DNA of 64,000 nt from Streptomyces rubiginosohelvolus (GTDB lineage: Bacteria; Actinomycetota; Actinomycetes; Streptomycetales; Streptomycetaceae): the NCBI RefSeq assembly GCF_014649875.1, contig NZ_BMTW01000001.1, positions 744,001 through 808,000 of the forward strand. Direction: 5' to 3'. A program made the position numbers and the translations under genes. The notes beneath the pieces are model-generated. The model did no database searches. It was not told the DNA's origin and was given only the letters and a program-made list of their open reading frames with translations. This document shows positions 8,742 to 16,821 of this stretch, in pieces. Position 1 is the first letter of the stretch. Each line of letters opens with the position of its first letter.

Positions 8742-8771
8742 TTGAACGCGTTCAAACTGCTCTGACACGAT
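8742..8771 (+). promoter_or_regulatory. promoter with overlapping 14-bp palindrome upstream of the membrane protein
   Basis: TTGAACGCGTTCAA (8742-8755) is a perfect 14-bp palindrome. Its first six bases serve as a plausible -35 (TTGAAC), followed after 18 bp by CACGAT (8766-8771) as a -10 of actinobacterial type, 66 bases before the ATG at 8837. A repressor bound to the palindrome would block this promoter. Spacing and function are inferred. Confidence 0.5.
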
Positions 8772-8836
8772 GGCCGCAGCTGCCGCCCCGGGTGGGCGCG
8801 GCGCACCGACATCGGCGTGCGCAAGGGGGACTGACG

Positions 8837-9745
8837 ATGGAGAAGTCAGGAAGACCGGAGAAGAAGCGGCTCTTCGGGTTGTCGCTGCTGCTCTCGATAC
8901 TGGTGCTGCTCCTGGAAGCGATGGTGGCGCTCGTCGTTTCCGTCGTGTACGACATCACGCAGGAGTCACCGAACGCGGGCGGCGGCGGTTCGGCGATGTT
9001 CATCCTCTTTCTGCCCGTGCTCGCCGTGTTCGCCACCGCGATCGCCGGCACCCTGTCCGTGGTCCTCGTCTTTCCGACCGCCTGGCTCAGCGGCGTACTG
9101 GGGCGCAGGTTCGGCGGGCGTGAGGTGTGGTGGTGGGTTCCGGTGGTGGCGGGGGCCGTCTCGCTCGTGATCGTCGCCGCCGTCGTCGCCCTGGCCGGTG
9201 GCGCGGGGGCCGGTGCCGTCGCCCTGGGCTGGTTCCTGACCACGGCCGCGCTCACCGTTCCGGCGCTGCTCTGGCGGTCGCGCCGGAAGCGGGTCTTCGG
9301 GCCGGTGACCCTGTGGGGCGTGGCCGCCGTCGTGCTCACCGCCGTCCTCGGCGGCGTCGGTCTGGCGACGGGGGTGCTCGAGGAGTACCGGCCACCGGCG
9401 TTCACCTCGGCGGACCTCGTCGGCCGCTGGTCCGACGGACACGGTGGAACGCTCACGCTCACGGCCTACGGCCGGGTCACCGCCGACGCCATCGACGACA
9501 ACCTCGGCGGCTGGGGACATGGGGACGGGGAGGGCGACGGTGCCATCTGTACGGGACAAGGCACCTGGACGTACGAGCCCGGCGGGGGCACCTGGTCGCA
9601 GGAGGTGGACATCACCGTCGACTCGTGCACGTACGGCACCTGGAACGTCGGCGGCACCGAGACCCGGCCCACCCTCTACCAGTACATCGGCGACCCGGAC
9701 TCCTGGGACCTGTACGAGCTGAGGAGGACGGACGGCGGCCCCTGA
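8837..9745 (+). CDS. membrane protein with extracytoplasmic C-terminal domain, function unknown
   Basis: 302 aa with five hydrophobic segments (about residues 13-38, 53-80, 93-118, 121-138, 154-175) after a Lys/Arg-rich N-terminus, then a hydrophilic C-terminal domain of about 120 aa with LVGRWSDGHGGTLTLT and several cysteines (GAICTGQGTW, DSCTYGTW) that could form a disulfide outside the membrane. The C-terminal part resembles small beta-rich domains seen in other Streptomyces membrane proteins of unknown role. It has GGGGGA upstream of the ATG. It is divergent from a TetR gene and followed by a strong terminator. Confidence 0.7.
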   Translation: MEKSGRPEKKRLFGLSLLLSILVLLLEAMVALVVSVVYDITQESPNAGGGGSAMFILFLPVLAVFATAIAGTLSVVLVFPTAWLSGVLGRRFGGREVWWWVPVVAGAVSLVIVAAVVALAGGAGAGAVALGWFLTTAALTVPALLWRSRRKRVFGPVTLWGVAAVVLTAVLGGVGLATGVLEEYRPPAFTSADLVGRWSDGHGGTLTLTAYGRVTADAIDDNLGGWGHGDGEGDGAICTGQGTWTYEPGGGTWSQEVDITVDSCTYGTWNVGGTETRPTLYQYIGDPDSWDLYELRRTDGGP

Positions 9746-9765
9746 CGGCCCCGGACCCCGCCGAT

Positions 9766-9800
9766 GGGACCGCTCCCGCGATCGCGCGCGGGGCGGTCCC
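9766..9800 (+). terminator. factor-independent hairpin between convergent genes
   Basis: GGGACCGCTCCCGCG (9766-9780) pairs with CGCGGGGCGGTCCC (9787-9800) with a single bulged base and a 6-base loop. It follows the membrane-protein stop at 9745 and precedes the stop of the convergent beta-glucosidase, so it can serve both strands. Confidence 0.8.
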
Positions 9801-9832
9801 TTGGGCGGGCGCCGCCGCCCACCGTCCAGGGC

Positions 9833-12115
9833 TCAGCCCTTGACCGTGAACTCACCCCGCAGCAGCGCCTCGTCCCGGGACGACGGCCCCACCAGCAGCT
9901 CGAAGCGGCCCGGCTCCACCCTGCGGACGCCCTCCGCGTCCACGAGCGTGCAGTCGGCCACCGGGAGCCCGAAGAGGATCTCGCGCGACTCCCCCGGGGC
10001 GAGCGCCACCTGCCGGTAGGCCTTCAGCTCCTTCTCCGCCCAGGTCACCGACGTCACCGTGTCGCTCACGTACACCTGGACCGTCTCCAGCGCGGGCCGC
10101 GCACCCGTGTTGGTCACGGTGACCCGGGCCCGTACGGTCTCCGACTCGTCGACCACCGCCGTCAGCACCTCCAGGTCCGTGTAGGCGACCGTCGAATAGC
10201 TGAGCCCCTCGCCGAACGCGAACGCCGGGCGCTGGGTGAGGTCCGCGTAGCGGGTGCCGTGCTGGCCGCGCACCTGGTTGTAGTACGTCGGCTGCTGGCC
10301 AGCGTGCCGGGCGAAGGACAGCGGCAGCCGCCCGGTCGGCTCGATCAGCCCGAGGAGCAGTTCGGCGATCGCCCGGCCGCCGAGCATGCCCGGGTTGGCC
10401 GCGTACACGATCGCCGCCGCGTCGAGCGCGGAGGGCGGCAGCACCAGCGGCTTGGAGCTGATGACGACGACGACCAGCGGCTTCCCCGTCGCCGCCAGCG
10501 CGTCCAGCAACGCGACCTGGTCGCCGACGAGTTCGAGGGTGGCCGTCGACTTGCCCTCGCCGATCAGCTCGATCCGGTCGCCGACGACGGCCACCACATG
10601 GTCGGCGGCATCGGCGGCGGCGACGGCCTCGGCGATCAGCTCCGCGTCGGGGGAGGCCGGGTGGACGACCTCCGGGCGGGGCTGCCCGTCGGGGAAGAAC
10701 TCCCCCTCCGGGTCGGGCCCGACGTCCAGGATGCGGGCGCCGGGCGCGTACGACACGGTCCAGTCGGCGGGCACCTGGTCGCGGAAGCCGTCGAGGACGG
10801 TACGGATCATGGTGCGCGGCTGGCCGTCCGGCAGCCAGTCCGCCTGCCCGGAGGAGCCCGCCCAGTCACCCAACTGGGTCTGCGCGTCATCCGCGTTGGG
10901 GCCGATGACCGCGACCGTGCGGGGACCGGGCCCCGTGGGACGCCCCTCCCCTCCGGCCTCCAGGCCGCCCGCGAACGGCAGCGTGCCGTCGTTGGCCAGC
11001 AGCACCAGCGAGCGGCGCGCCGCCTCCAGGTTCAGCACCGCGTGCGCCCCGCTGCCGATGACCTCGGCCTGCCGGCCGGCGTCGGGGTGGCGCGGGTTCT
11101 CGAAGAGCCCGAGCTCGAACTTGAGCGTCAGGATGCGGCGTACGGCGGCGTCGATCTCCGTCTCCGTCAACGCGCCCTGGGCGACCGCCTCCTGGGCCCC
11201 CTCGAAGAAGTTCGACGTGGTCATCACCATGTCGTTGCCCGCGCGGACCGCGGCCGCCGACGCCTGCGCGTAGTCGGCGTAGACCTTCTGCTCCCACACC
11301 ATGCGGCCGACGTTGTCCCAGTCGGTGACCAGCGTGCCGGTGTAGCCCCACTCGCCGCGCAACACCTCGTTGAGCAGCCAGTTGTTGACGGTGATCGGCA
11401 CGCCGTCCATCGACTGGTAGCCGAGCATGAAGGTCCGGCAGCCCTCCTTCGCGACCCGCTCGAACGGCGGCAGGAACCAGGAGCGCAGCTTGCGGCGCGA
11501 GATGTCCGCCTCGCTGGCGTCCCGGCCGCCCTGGGTCTCGGAGTACCCGGCGAAGTGCTTGGCGCAGGCCAGGATCGCGGTCGGGTCGTCCAGGCCCTCG
11601 CCCTGGTAGCCGCGCACCATCGCGGAGGCCAGCTCCCCGATCAGGAACGGGTCCTCGCCGAACGTCTCGCTGACCCGGCCCCACCGCAGGTCCCGGGTGA
11701 TGCAGAGCACCGGCGAGAACGTCCAGTGCACCCCGGTCGCCGCGACCTCCACCGCCGTCGCCCGCGCGATCCGCTCCACCAGCTCCGGGTCCCAGGTGGC
11801 GGCCATCCCGAGCTGCGTCGGGTAGATCGTGGCGCCCTCCCAGAACGAGTGCCCGTGGATGCAGTCCTCCGCGACGAGCAGCGGGATGCGCAGCCGGGTC
11901 CGCGCGGTGAGCGCGGCGGCCTCGCGCACCCGCTCCGGCGAGGCGTGCAGGATCGAGCCCGCGTGCAGGTCCTCGACGAGGTGCCGCACGCCCTCCTTGG
12001 CGTTGAGCTGGAGCATCTGGCCCACCTTCTCGGGCAGCGTCATGCGCCCCAGGAGGTCGGCGACCCGCTCCGCGACGGGCAGCGCGGGGTCGAGATACGG
12101 CGGCTTGGGACCCAC
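9833..12115 (-). CDS. glycoside hydrolase family 3 beta-glucosidase
   Basis: 760 aa, full length for GH3 with the C-terminal fibronectin-III-like domain. The N-terminal barrel contains GQMLQLNA, the SETFGEDP motif, AKHFAGYS, and the nucleophile Asp265 in TLVTDWDNVG. The C-terminal sandwich has TVAVIGPNADD and the FnIII part begins near YSTVAYTDLEV. No signal peptide is present, so it probably acts in the cytoplasm on imported beta-linked disaccharides or oligosaccharides. The GTG at 12115 is chosen because GAAAGGAAG lies just upstream. It is divergent from a TetR regulator at 12277, an arrangement suggesting substrate-responsive control. Confidence 0.93.
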   Translation of the reverse strand: MGPKPPYLDPALPVAERVADLLGRMTLPEKVGQMLQLNAKEGVRHLVEDLHAGSILHASPERVREAAALTARTRLRIPLLVAEDCIHGHSFWEGATIYPTQLGMAATWDPELVERIARATAVEVAATGVHWTFSPVLCITRDLRWGRVSETFGEDPFLIGELASAMVRGYQGEGLDDPTAILACAKHFAGYSETQGGRDASEADISRRKLRSWFLPPFERVAKEGCRTFMLGYQSMDGVPITVNNWLLNEVLRGEWGYTGTLVTDWDNVGRMVWEQKVYADYAQASAAAVRAGNDMVMTTSNFFEGAQEAVAQGALTETEIDAAVRRILTLKFELGLFENPRHPDAGRQAEVIGSGAHAVLNLEAARRSLVLLANDGTLPFAGGLEAGGEGRPTGPGPRTVAVIGPNADDAQTQLGDWAGSSGQADWLPDGQPRTMIRTVLDGFRDQVPADWTVSYAPGARILDVGPDPEGEFFPDGQPRPEVVHPASPDAELIAEAVAAADAADHVVAVVGDRIELIGEGKSTATLELVGDQVALLDALAATGKPLVVVVISSKPLVLPPSALDAAAIVYAANPGMLGGRAIAELLLGLIEPTGRLPLSFARHAGQQPTYYNQVRGQHGTRYADLTQRPAFAFGEGLSYSTVAYTDLEVLTAVVDESETVRARVTVTNTGARPALETVQVYVSDTVTSVTWAEKELKAYRQVALAPGESREILFGLPVADCTLVDAEGVRRVEPGRFELLVGPSSRDEALLRGEFTVKG

Positions 12116-12196
12116 AGGACTTCCTTTCACGACGCACGACGGCCACACCGGCCACGCCGGCGAGAGCGGCACTCGCAGTACCGTACGCTCAATCCC

Positions 12197-12210
12197 GACC
12201 GCTTGGTAAG
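12197..12210. promoter_or_regulatory. possible TetR operator between beta-glucosidase and TetR genes
   Basis: GACCGCTTGGTAAG contains an ACC-N4-GGT dyad (CTTACC-AAGC-GGTC on the other strand) resembling half-sites recognised by several TetR proteins. It is imperfect at one end. It sits 82 bases from the beta-glucosidase start. This is a low-certainty site based on symmetry and position. Confidence 0.35.
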
Positions 12211-12256
12211 TATTCGCCCCTGTGAGAATCTGGGGCGGAACGAGAGAGGCGTGGCG

Positions 12257-12280
12257 ATGACAGCGGGTGGATACGCGTGA
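12257..12280 (+). CDS. possible seven-residue leader peptide (MTAGGYA)
   Basis: ATG at 12257, preceded by GAGAGAGGCG, opens a seven-codon frame whose TGA (12278-12280) overlaps the GTG start of the TetR gene at 12277 (GTGA). This would permit coupled re-initiation on the regulator. It may simply be chance; no comparative evidence is available. Confidence 0.3.
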   Translation: MTAGGYA

Positions 12281-12876
12281 CCCCGGGAACCGGACGCGGC
12301 TACGCCAAGGGCCGGGCCAAGCGGACCGAGATCCTCGACCAGGCGATGACCCTGTTCGGCGAGGCCGGCTACCGGGGCGCGTCGCTGCGTGTCATCGCCA
12401 CCCGCTGCGGCATCTCCCACCCGGGGCTCCTGCACCACTTCCCGACGAAGGAGGCGCTGCTCCTCGCCGTCCTCCAGCGTCGCGACGACGTGGACGACGA
12501 GTGGCTGGCGCTCGGCGTGACCCGGGGCGTCGACCATCTGCGCCGCCTGGTGGACCTCGCCGAGCTGAACGCCAAGCGGCGCGGGATCGTCGAGCTGTTC
12601 TCGGTGGTCGCGGCGGAGGCCACGGCCCCCGACCACCCGGCCCACGCGTACTTCGAGGCCCGCTACCGTACGTCCGTCGCCAACACCGAACGCGCCTACC
12701 TCCAGGCCCGGGAGGCGGGCGAACTCCGTGACGACGTCGACCCGTCGGCCGCCGCGCAGCAGCTCATCGCGCTGATGGACGGCCTCCAGATCCAGTGGCT
12801 GATCAGCGACTGCACGACGGACATGGCGGGGGTGCTGCGTGCGCACGTCCGCGCGCAGCTGACCGTGGAGTTCTGA
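12277..12876 (+). CDS. TetR-family regulator, probably of the adjacent beta-glucosidase
   Basis: 199 aa. The HTH spans about residues 17-62: RTEILDQAMTLFGEAGYRGA, then LRVIATRCGISHPGLLHHFP, a textbook TetR DNA-binding domain. The C-terminal domain is a helical bundle ending in QIQWLISDCTTDMAGVLRA. The same domain style occurs in TetR proteins found beside beta-glucosidase genes in actinobacteria. The GTG at 12277 is the first start with a TetR-like N-terminus (MTPGTGRGYAKGRAKRTE). It is divergent from the GH3 gene, so negative control of sugar hydrolase expression is inferred. Confidence 0.88.
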   Translation: MTPGTGRGYAKGRAKRTEILDQAMTLFGEAGYRGASLRVIATRCGISHPGLLHHFPTKEALLLAVLQRRDDVDDEWLALGVTRGVDHLRRLVDLAELNAKRRGIVELFSVVAAEATAPDHPAHAYFEARYRTSVANTERAYLQAREAGELRDDVDPSAAAQQLIALMDGLQIQWLISDCTTDMAGVLRAHVRAQLTVEF

Positions 12877-12963
12877 GCCGGCCCGGTGGCCACGCTCCTC
12901 AGCCGAAGGCGACGCCCAGCAGATACGGCGTGAGGGTCAGCGACCAGTACGGGCCGTCAGGGC

Positions 12964-14043
12964 TCAAGGACTGACCCGCTCGATCCCGCGGCGGCCGGCG
13001 ATCCGGGCCACGGTGAGGCAGTACAGCGGGGCGAAGACGAGTTCGGCGACCATGGCCTGCCAGGGGGCGTCGGCGGCGGTCTCGGTGCTGGCCAGTTCGC
13101 CGAAGCCGGCCGCCAGGCCGAAGGCCAGCAGGTTGTTGGCGACGTGCATGACGATCACGGCTTCGAGCCCGCCGGTACGGATCACCAGCCAGCCCCACCA
13201 CAGCGCCGAGTACAGCAGCAGGAGGAAACCGGAGAGTTCACCGAACCCGTGGGCCAGGGCGAACAGCAGGGAGGCGACGACGACGGCGGGCCAGGGTGTG
13301 CGCGCGACCCGGCCGACCACCTGGACCAGCCAGCCCCGGAAGACGTACTCCTCGGCGGCGGCCTGGAACGGGACGAGCGCCAGGATCACGGCCAGGCTCA
13401 GCAGGAAGACGGGCCACCCCGGGAAGCCGGTCCCCGACTCCCCGACCGGCTCGTCGTTCCAGGTCCACGCGATCAGCACGCCGATCTGCACGACCATCAG
13501 CGGGAAGCCCACGGCGGCGCACCGCCCGAGCCAGCCCCAGCGCAGCCGCCCGACGACGGACGACACGGTCCCGGCGGGCCGCCGGCCGATCACGCGGGCG
13601 CCCCACAGGACGATGGGTATGGCGATCGCGATGCCGAGGAGCTGGACCACCAGATCGGCGACGGGGTCCTCGAAGAAGAGGTCGCTGTCCGGGTCCGCGG
13701 GAGTCGCGTCCAGCAGCTCCGCGAGGACCATCCCGACGATCCCGACGACCACGACGGCCAGCAGGACCAGCCCCACGACGGCGGACAGCTCGCCGATCCA
13801 GCCGAACCGTCCGCCGTGACCGTTGCGCCCCTGCTCGTCGTAGCGGGACCCGGAGGGCGCCCGTACCGGCCCGGTCGGCGGGCGGCTCCACTCCGGGGGC
13901 CGGTCCCAGCCCTGGCCGCTCTGCCCGCCCGGCCAGGCCTGTCCGGGCGGGCGGGGCGGCTCGCCCGCCGACGACGGCGGGGCCCACGGCGACGGAGGAG
14001 GCGAGGAGGACGAGTGCGGCGGCTGGGGCACGTCAGGGTTCAC
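12964..14043 (-). CDS. CPBP-family intramembrane metalloprotease (CAAX-like)
   Basis: 359 aa. An 80-residue Pro/Ser/Gln-rich cytoplasmic tail precedes about eight transmembrane segments. The CPBP catalytic signature is complete: Glu231-Glu232-x3-Arg236 in AAEEYVFRG, His265 in FALAHG, and His300-x3-Asn in MHVANN. Members cleave or process membrane-associated peptides and proteins (Abi/CAAX protease-like); the target here is unknown. The GTG start at 14043 gives MNPDVPQPPH. It is convergent with the preceding TetR gene and lies 243 bases from a divergent methyltransferase. Confidence 0.9.
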   Translation of the reverse strand: MNPDVPQPPHSSSSPPPSPWAPPSSAGEPPRPPGQAWPGGQSGQGWDRPPEWSRPPTGPVRAPSGSRYDEQGRNGHGGRFGWIGELSAVVGLVLLAVVVVGIVGMVLAELLDATPADPDSDLFFEDPVADLVVQLLGIAIAIPIVLWGARVIGRRPAGTVSSVVGRLRWGWLGRCAAVGFPLMVVQIGVLIAWTWNDEPVGESGTGFPGWPVFLLSLAVILALVPFQAAAEEYVFRGWLVQVVGRVARTPWPAVVVASLLFALAHGFGELSGFLLLLYSALWWGWLVIRTGGLEAVIVMHVANNLLAFGLAAGFGELASTETAADAPWQAMVAELVFAPLYCLTVARIAGRRGIERVSP

Positions 14044-14286
14044 ACCGCCGATCCTCGGCGTGCGGGGCGTACGAGGTCAAAGCGTCGACCGGCGCGGGTG
14101 AGCAGATTCACGGCCACCGCAACGCCACGGTCACGAGTGGATCGATAAGCGGCGTACGGGGGAATCCCTGGCGGACCCCGCCCCTCCCGCCTCGGTCGAC
14201 GGCCGAACACCCCTGCGTGCCAGTGGGGTTGCTGTGGCAGACTGCGTCGACTGACTGGTCCACACCACGTGTATCTGGAGTTCGGC
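14044..14286. other. 243-base intergenic region upstream of a methyltransferase
   Basis: This gap separates divergent genes. It contains GTGGGGTTGCTGTGGCAGAC at 14224-14243, which could hold a -35-like TTGCTG, and GGAG at 14277-14280 as the ribosome-binding site of the methyltransferase. No coding frame with plausible codon use and no strong palindrome was found. Confidence 0.5.
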
Positions 14287-15072
14287 ATGACGGCACAGGC
14301 GCCTCACCCCCCGATCGACACCAGCAAGCCGCACTCGGCCCGGGTCTACGACGCCCTGCTGGGCGGCAAGGACAACTACCCGGTGGACCAGCAGGTGGCC
14401 GAGCTCCTGCCCGTCGAGGCGAAGATCGGGGCCCACCAGCAGCGGGCCTTCATGCACCGCGCGACGGCGTGGCTGGCGGGCCAGGGTGTGACGCAGTTCC
14501 TCGACATCGGGACGGGCATCCCCACCGAGCCGAACCTGCATCAGATAGCCCAGGAGATCCGTCCCTCCGCGCGGATCGTCTACTGCGACAACGACCCCAT
14601 CGTCCTGCGCCACGCGGAAGCGCTGCTGGTCAGCCGCCCGGACGGCGTGACGGACTACGTCCACGCGGATGTCCGCGAGCCCGCGATCATCCTCGACGCC
14701 GCCCGCGAGACCCTGGACTTCGACCGCCCGATCGCCCTGTCCCTGCTCGGCCTCCTCCACTTCCTCCCCGACGCCGAGAAGCCGATCGACATCATCCGTA
14801 CGTTCACCGACGCGATGGCGCCCGGCAGTTACGTCGTGCTGTCCCACGGCGCGTCCGACGTGAACGAGGAGAAGGGGGAGCAGAGCGCGGACGAGTACAA
14901 GAAGGGCGGCATCCAACTGGCTCTGCGGACCCGGGAGGAGTTCTCCCGGTTCTTCGAGGGCCTGGAGATCGTCACCCCCGGCCTGGTGAAGGCCCCGGAG
15001 TGGTTCAACGGAACGCCCGCGCCCGAGCAGGAGCACAGCGGCATGTACGTCGCGGTGGCCCGGGTCCCGTAA
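14287..15072 (+). CDS. SAM-dependent methyltransferase of the PF04672 (DUF574) family
   Basis: 261 aa. The family hallmark PHSARVYDALLGGKDNYPVD is near the N-terminus (residues 15-34). The SAM-binding loop QFLDIGTGIPTEPN is at about 76-89, and the second strand VYCDNDPIVL follows. The C-terminal part has SHGASD and the FFEGLEIVTPGLV segment. These enzymes are very common and multi-copy in Streptomyces, usually beside regulatory genes; substrates are largely unknown. A paralogue is at 26190-26996. The ATG at 14287 has GGAG seven bases upstream; an upstream GTG at 14269 is less likely. Confidence 0.9.
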   Translation: MTAQAPHPPIDTSKPHSARVYDALLGGKDNYPVDQQVAELLPVEAKIGAHQQRAFMHRATAWLAGQGVTQFLDIGTGIPTEPNLHQIAQEIRPSARIVYCDNDPIVLRHAEALLVSRPDGVTDYVHADVREPAIILDAARETLDFDRPIALSLLGLLHFLPDAEKPIDIIRTFTDAMAPGSYVVLSHGASDVNEEKGEQSADEYKKGGIQLALRTREEFSRFFEGLEIVTPGLVKAPEWFNGTPAPEQEHSGMYVAVARVP

Positions 15073-15134
15073 CCGGAAGCCTCGCGCACTCCGAGGGTGA
15101 GCCGGCGGGAGTGCCGGCTGCACCTTCGGAACCC

Positions 15135-15398
15135 ATGCCGTCCTTGGATCGCTTACGCCCTGGATCACTTCCGCCGGCCGAGGTTGTCGTCGATGATGTG
15201 CGCGTGACTCATCGCATCAGCGCTCTGATCTCCGTCTTCGGCGTCTTCCCCAGCATGTTGCTCCTCGCCCTCGCCGTTCGTGAGTACCGCTCCGGGGCCA
15301 CGGTTCTGTGGCTCGTGTTCGGAGCCGCTGCCTTCCTCGGCGCTGTGTACGCGCTCGTGGTGGACGTACGGCGGCTCCGCACGGGACCGGCCGCCTGA
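15135..15398 (+). CDS. small two-helix membrane protein, unknown function
   Basis: 87 aa as called, with two hydrophobic helices (ALISVFGVFPSMLLLALAV and TVLWLVFGAAAFLGAVYALVV) and a basic C-terminus. The first 20 codons use TTG, TTA, CCT, GGA, TCA and CTT, unlike neighbouring genes, so the true start may be further in, for example the GTG before THRISAL. If the ATG at 15135 is right, the TTA at codon 7 would make translation depend on the rare bldA-type leucine tRNA. It follows the methyltransferase by 62 bases. Confidence 0.5.
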   Translation: MPSLDRLRPGSLPPAEVVVDDVRVTHRISALISVFGVFPSMLLLALAVREYRSGATVLWLVFGAAAFLGAVYALVVDVRRLRTGPAA

Positions 15399-15476
15399 GA
15401 ACGGGCGAGGAGAGGTGGCCCCTTTGGTGCTCCTGGCACTGACGTGTCGGGCGCGGAAGGAGAGCTGATGCCTCGC

Positions 15477-15911
15477 TCACTCCTTTACGGTGCACCCCGC
15501 ACGCAGCCAGGCCATCTCGTGCAGCAACGCGCCGTCCACGAAGGGATCCTGGGCGGTGGGCCGCGACCGCCAGTCCAGCGGCCAGGTCCCGCCGCCCAGC
15601 GCGGGCACCCCGACGAACGCGTCACCCCGCGCGCTCCGGCTCATCGCCTCCACGCCGGGAGGCCACCGGTGCTCGGCGGCGGTCCCCAGTGCGAGCAGGA
15701 AGTACATGCTGCGCTCGCCGATGCCGGAGCGGACGATGGGTCCGGCCTGGAAGTCGGTGAACTGCATTACCTCGTACGCGATTTCCTCGCCGAGCAGGCC
15801 GATGGCCCGGACGGCGTCGAAGTGGATGCCGACGTGGCGGAGGGCGTGGCCGGAGGCGGGGATCCAGGAGGGGTGAAAGGGGACCGGATCCGGTGAATTC
15901 TTCAGTTCCAT
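15477..15911 (-). CDS. conserved small protein divergent from an XRE regulator, function unknown
   Basis: 144 aa. It contains HPSWIPASGHALRHVGIHFD, the GPIVRSGIGERSMYFLLAL segment, RWPPGVE, and a C-terminal VGVPALGGGTWPLDWRSRP followed by DPFVDGALLHEM. I recognise this pattern as a Streptomyces family often found next to DUF5753 XRE genes, but no function is known to me. There is no signal peptide or membrane segment. The ATG at 15911 is chosen because the frame above it would run through the palindromic operator. It is divergent from the XRE gene, so common regulation is likely. Confidence 0.7.
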   Translation of the reverse strand: MELKNSPDPVPFHPSWIPASGHALRHVGIHFDAVRAIGLLGEEIAYEVMQFTDFQAGPIVRSGIGERSMYFLLALGTAAEHRWPPGVEAMSRSARGDAFVGVPALGGGTWPLDWRSRPTAQDPFVDGALLHEMAWLRAGCTVKE

Positions 15912-15939
15912 GCGCTCAGCGTTGCGGCAGACACGTACG

Positions 15940-15970
15940 GTGACCAGGGTCACAAGCACGTTGTGACCAG
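15940..15970. promoter_or_regulatory. overlapping GTGACC palindromes upstream of the XRE regulator
   Basis: Two perfect dyads share arms: GTGACC-AG-GGTCAC (15940-15953) and GGTCACAA-N5-TTGTGACC (15948-15968). Three GTGACC half-sites thus lie within 29 bp, between the divergent small protein (start 15911) and the XRE gene (start 15994). It is a strong candidate autoregulatory operator. Confidence 0.75.
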
Positions 15971-15993
15971 TGGTGTACATGTGAGGTGAGCCC

Positions 15994-16821
15994 GTGCACT
16001 TCAGTGATCAGCCGGAAAGCACCGCCGAGATGTTCGGTCTGCTGCTGCGGCACTTCCGCGGGCTGGCCGGGCTGTCACAGGACCAGTTGGGCAAACGGAT
16101 CGGCTACTCCAAGTCACAGGTCGCCATGGTGGAACGGGGCGCCCGACCGCCGACGGACGTCTTCGTGCAGCGGGCGGACGAGGTGCTGCGCGCACAGGGT
16201 GCGTTGCTCGTCGCCGCGCCGAAGCCGCCGAAGCAGACGGAGCGGCGTAACCCGCTACCGGGCTGGTTCACGCCGTTCGCGGACGAGGAGGAGAAGGCGT
16301 GGGCAAGGCACGAGTACGAGAACCACGTCATGCCCGGTCTACTCCAGACGGAGGCGTACGCGCGGGCCGTCTTCACGAGCCGGTACCCGACCTATGACGA
16401 GGACGAGATCGAGGCGAAGGTCGCCGCTCGCCTCGAACGGCAGAAGCTGCTGTCCCGCAGGCCGCTGCCCGACATCAGCTTCGTCCTGGAGATGATGGTG
16501 TTGACCCGGCCGATCGGCGGTCGTCGCGTGATGAAGGCCCAGCTCCACCACCTCGCCGAGGTGGCGCGGCTCCGGCACGTGCGCATCCAGCTGATGGATC
16601 CGGACCGGGAGGACCACGCGGCGCTGGACGGCCCGTTCGTCCTGCTGGAGACCGACAAGCGCCAGCAGCTCGCCTATATCGAGGGGCAGGGCGGCAGCTT
16701 CTTCGTCACCGAACAACCTGAGCTGGGGAACCTGTTCGGCAAGTATGGCGTCACCAGGGCCCAGGCATACACTCCGGAGAGGACGCTGGAGAAGATCGAG
16801 AAGATGGCAGAGGAACTATGA
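15994..16821 (+). CDS. XRE-family regulator with DUF5753 domain (WhiJ-like)
   Basis: 275 aa. The N-terminal HTH (LLLRHFRGLAGLSQDQLGKR, then SKSQVAMVERGARPP, residues about 15-55) is XRE type. The remainder is the DUF5753 ligand/partner domain: WFTPFADEEEKAWARHEYE, VMPGLLQTEAYARA, and the closing ELGNLFGKYGVTRAQAYTPE. Proteins of this type, including WhiJ, act with a small DUF397 partner in developmental or stress control in Streptomyces. The GTG at 15994 has GAGGTGAG upstream. Its stop overlaps the ATG of the DUF397 gene (ATGA), implying coupled translation. Confidence 0.93.
   Translation: MHFSDQPESTAEMFGLLLRHFRGLAGLSQDQLGKRIGYSKSQVAMVERGARPPTDVFVQRADEVLRAQGALLVAAPKPPKQTERRNPLPGWFTPFADEEEKAWARHEYENHVMPGLLQTEAYARAVFTSRYPTYDEDEIEAKVAARLERQKLLSRRPLPDISFVLEMMVLTRPIGGRRVMKAQLHHLAEVARLRHVRIQLMDPDREDHAALDGPFVLLETDKRQQLAYIEGQGGSFFVTEQPELGNLFGKYGVTRAQAYTPERTLEKIEKMAEEL

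Noticed and set aside
9764..12280. An 838-codon plus-strand frame antisense to the beta-glucosidase
   Set aside because: The composition is Arg/Gly/Val-rich as expected for a shadow frame of a GC-rich gene; the minus-strand frame is a complete GH3 enzyme.
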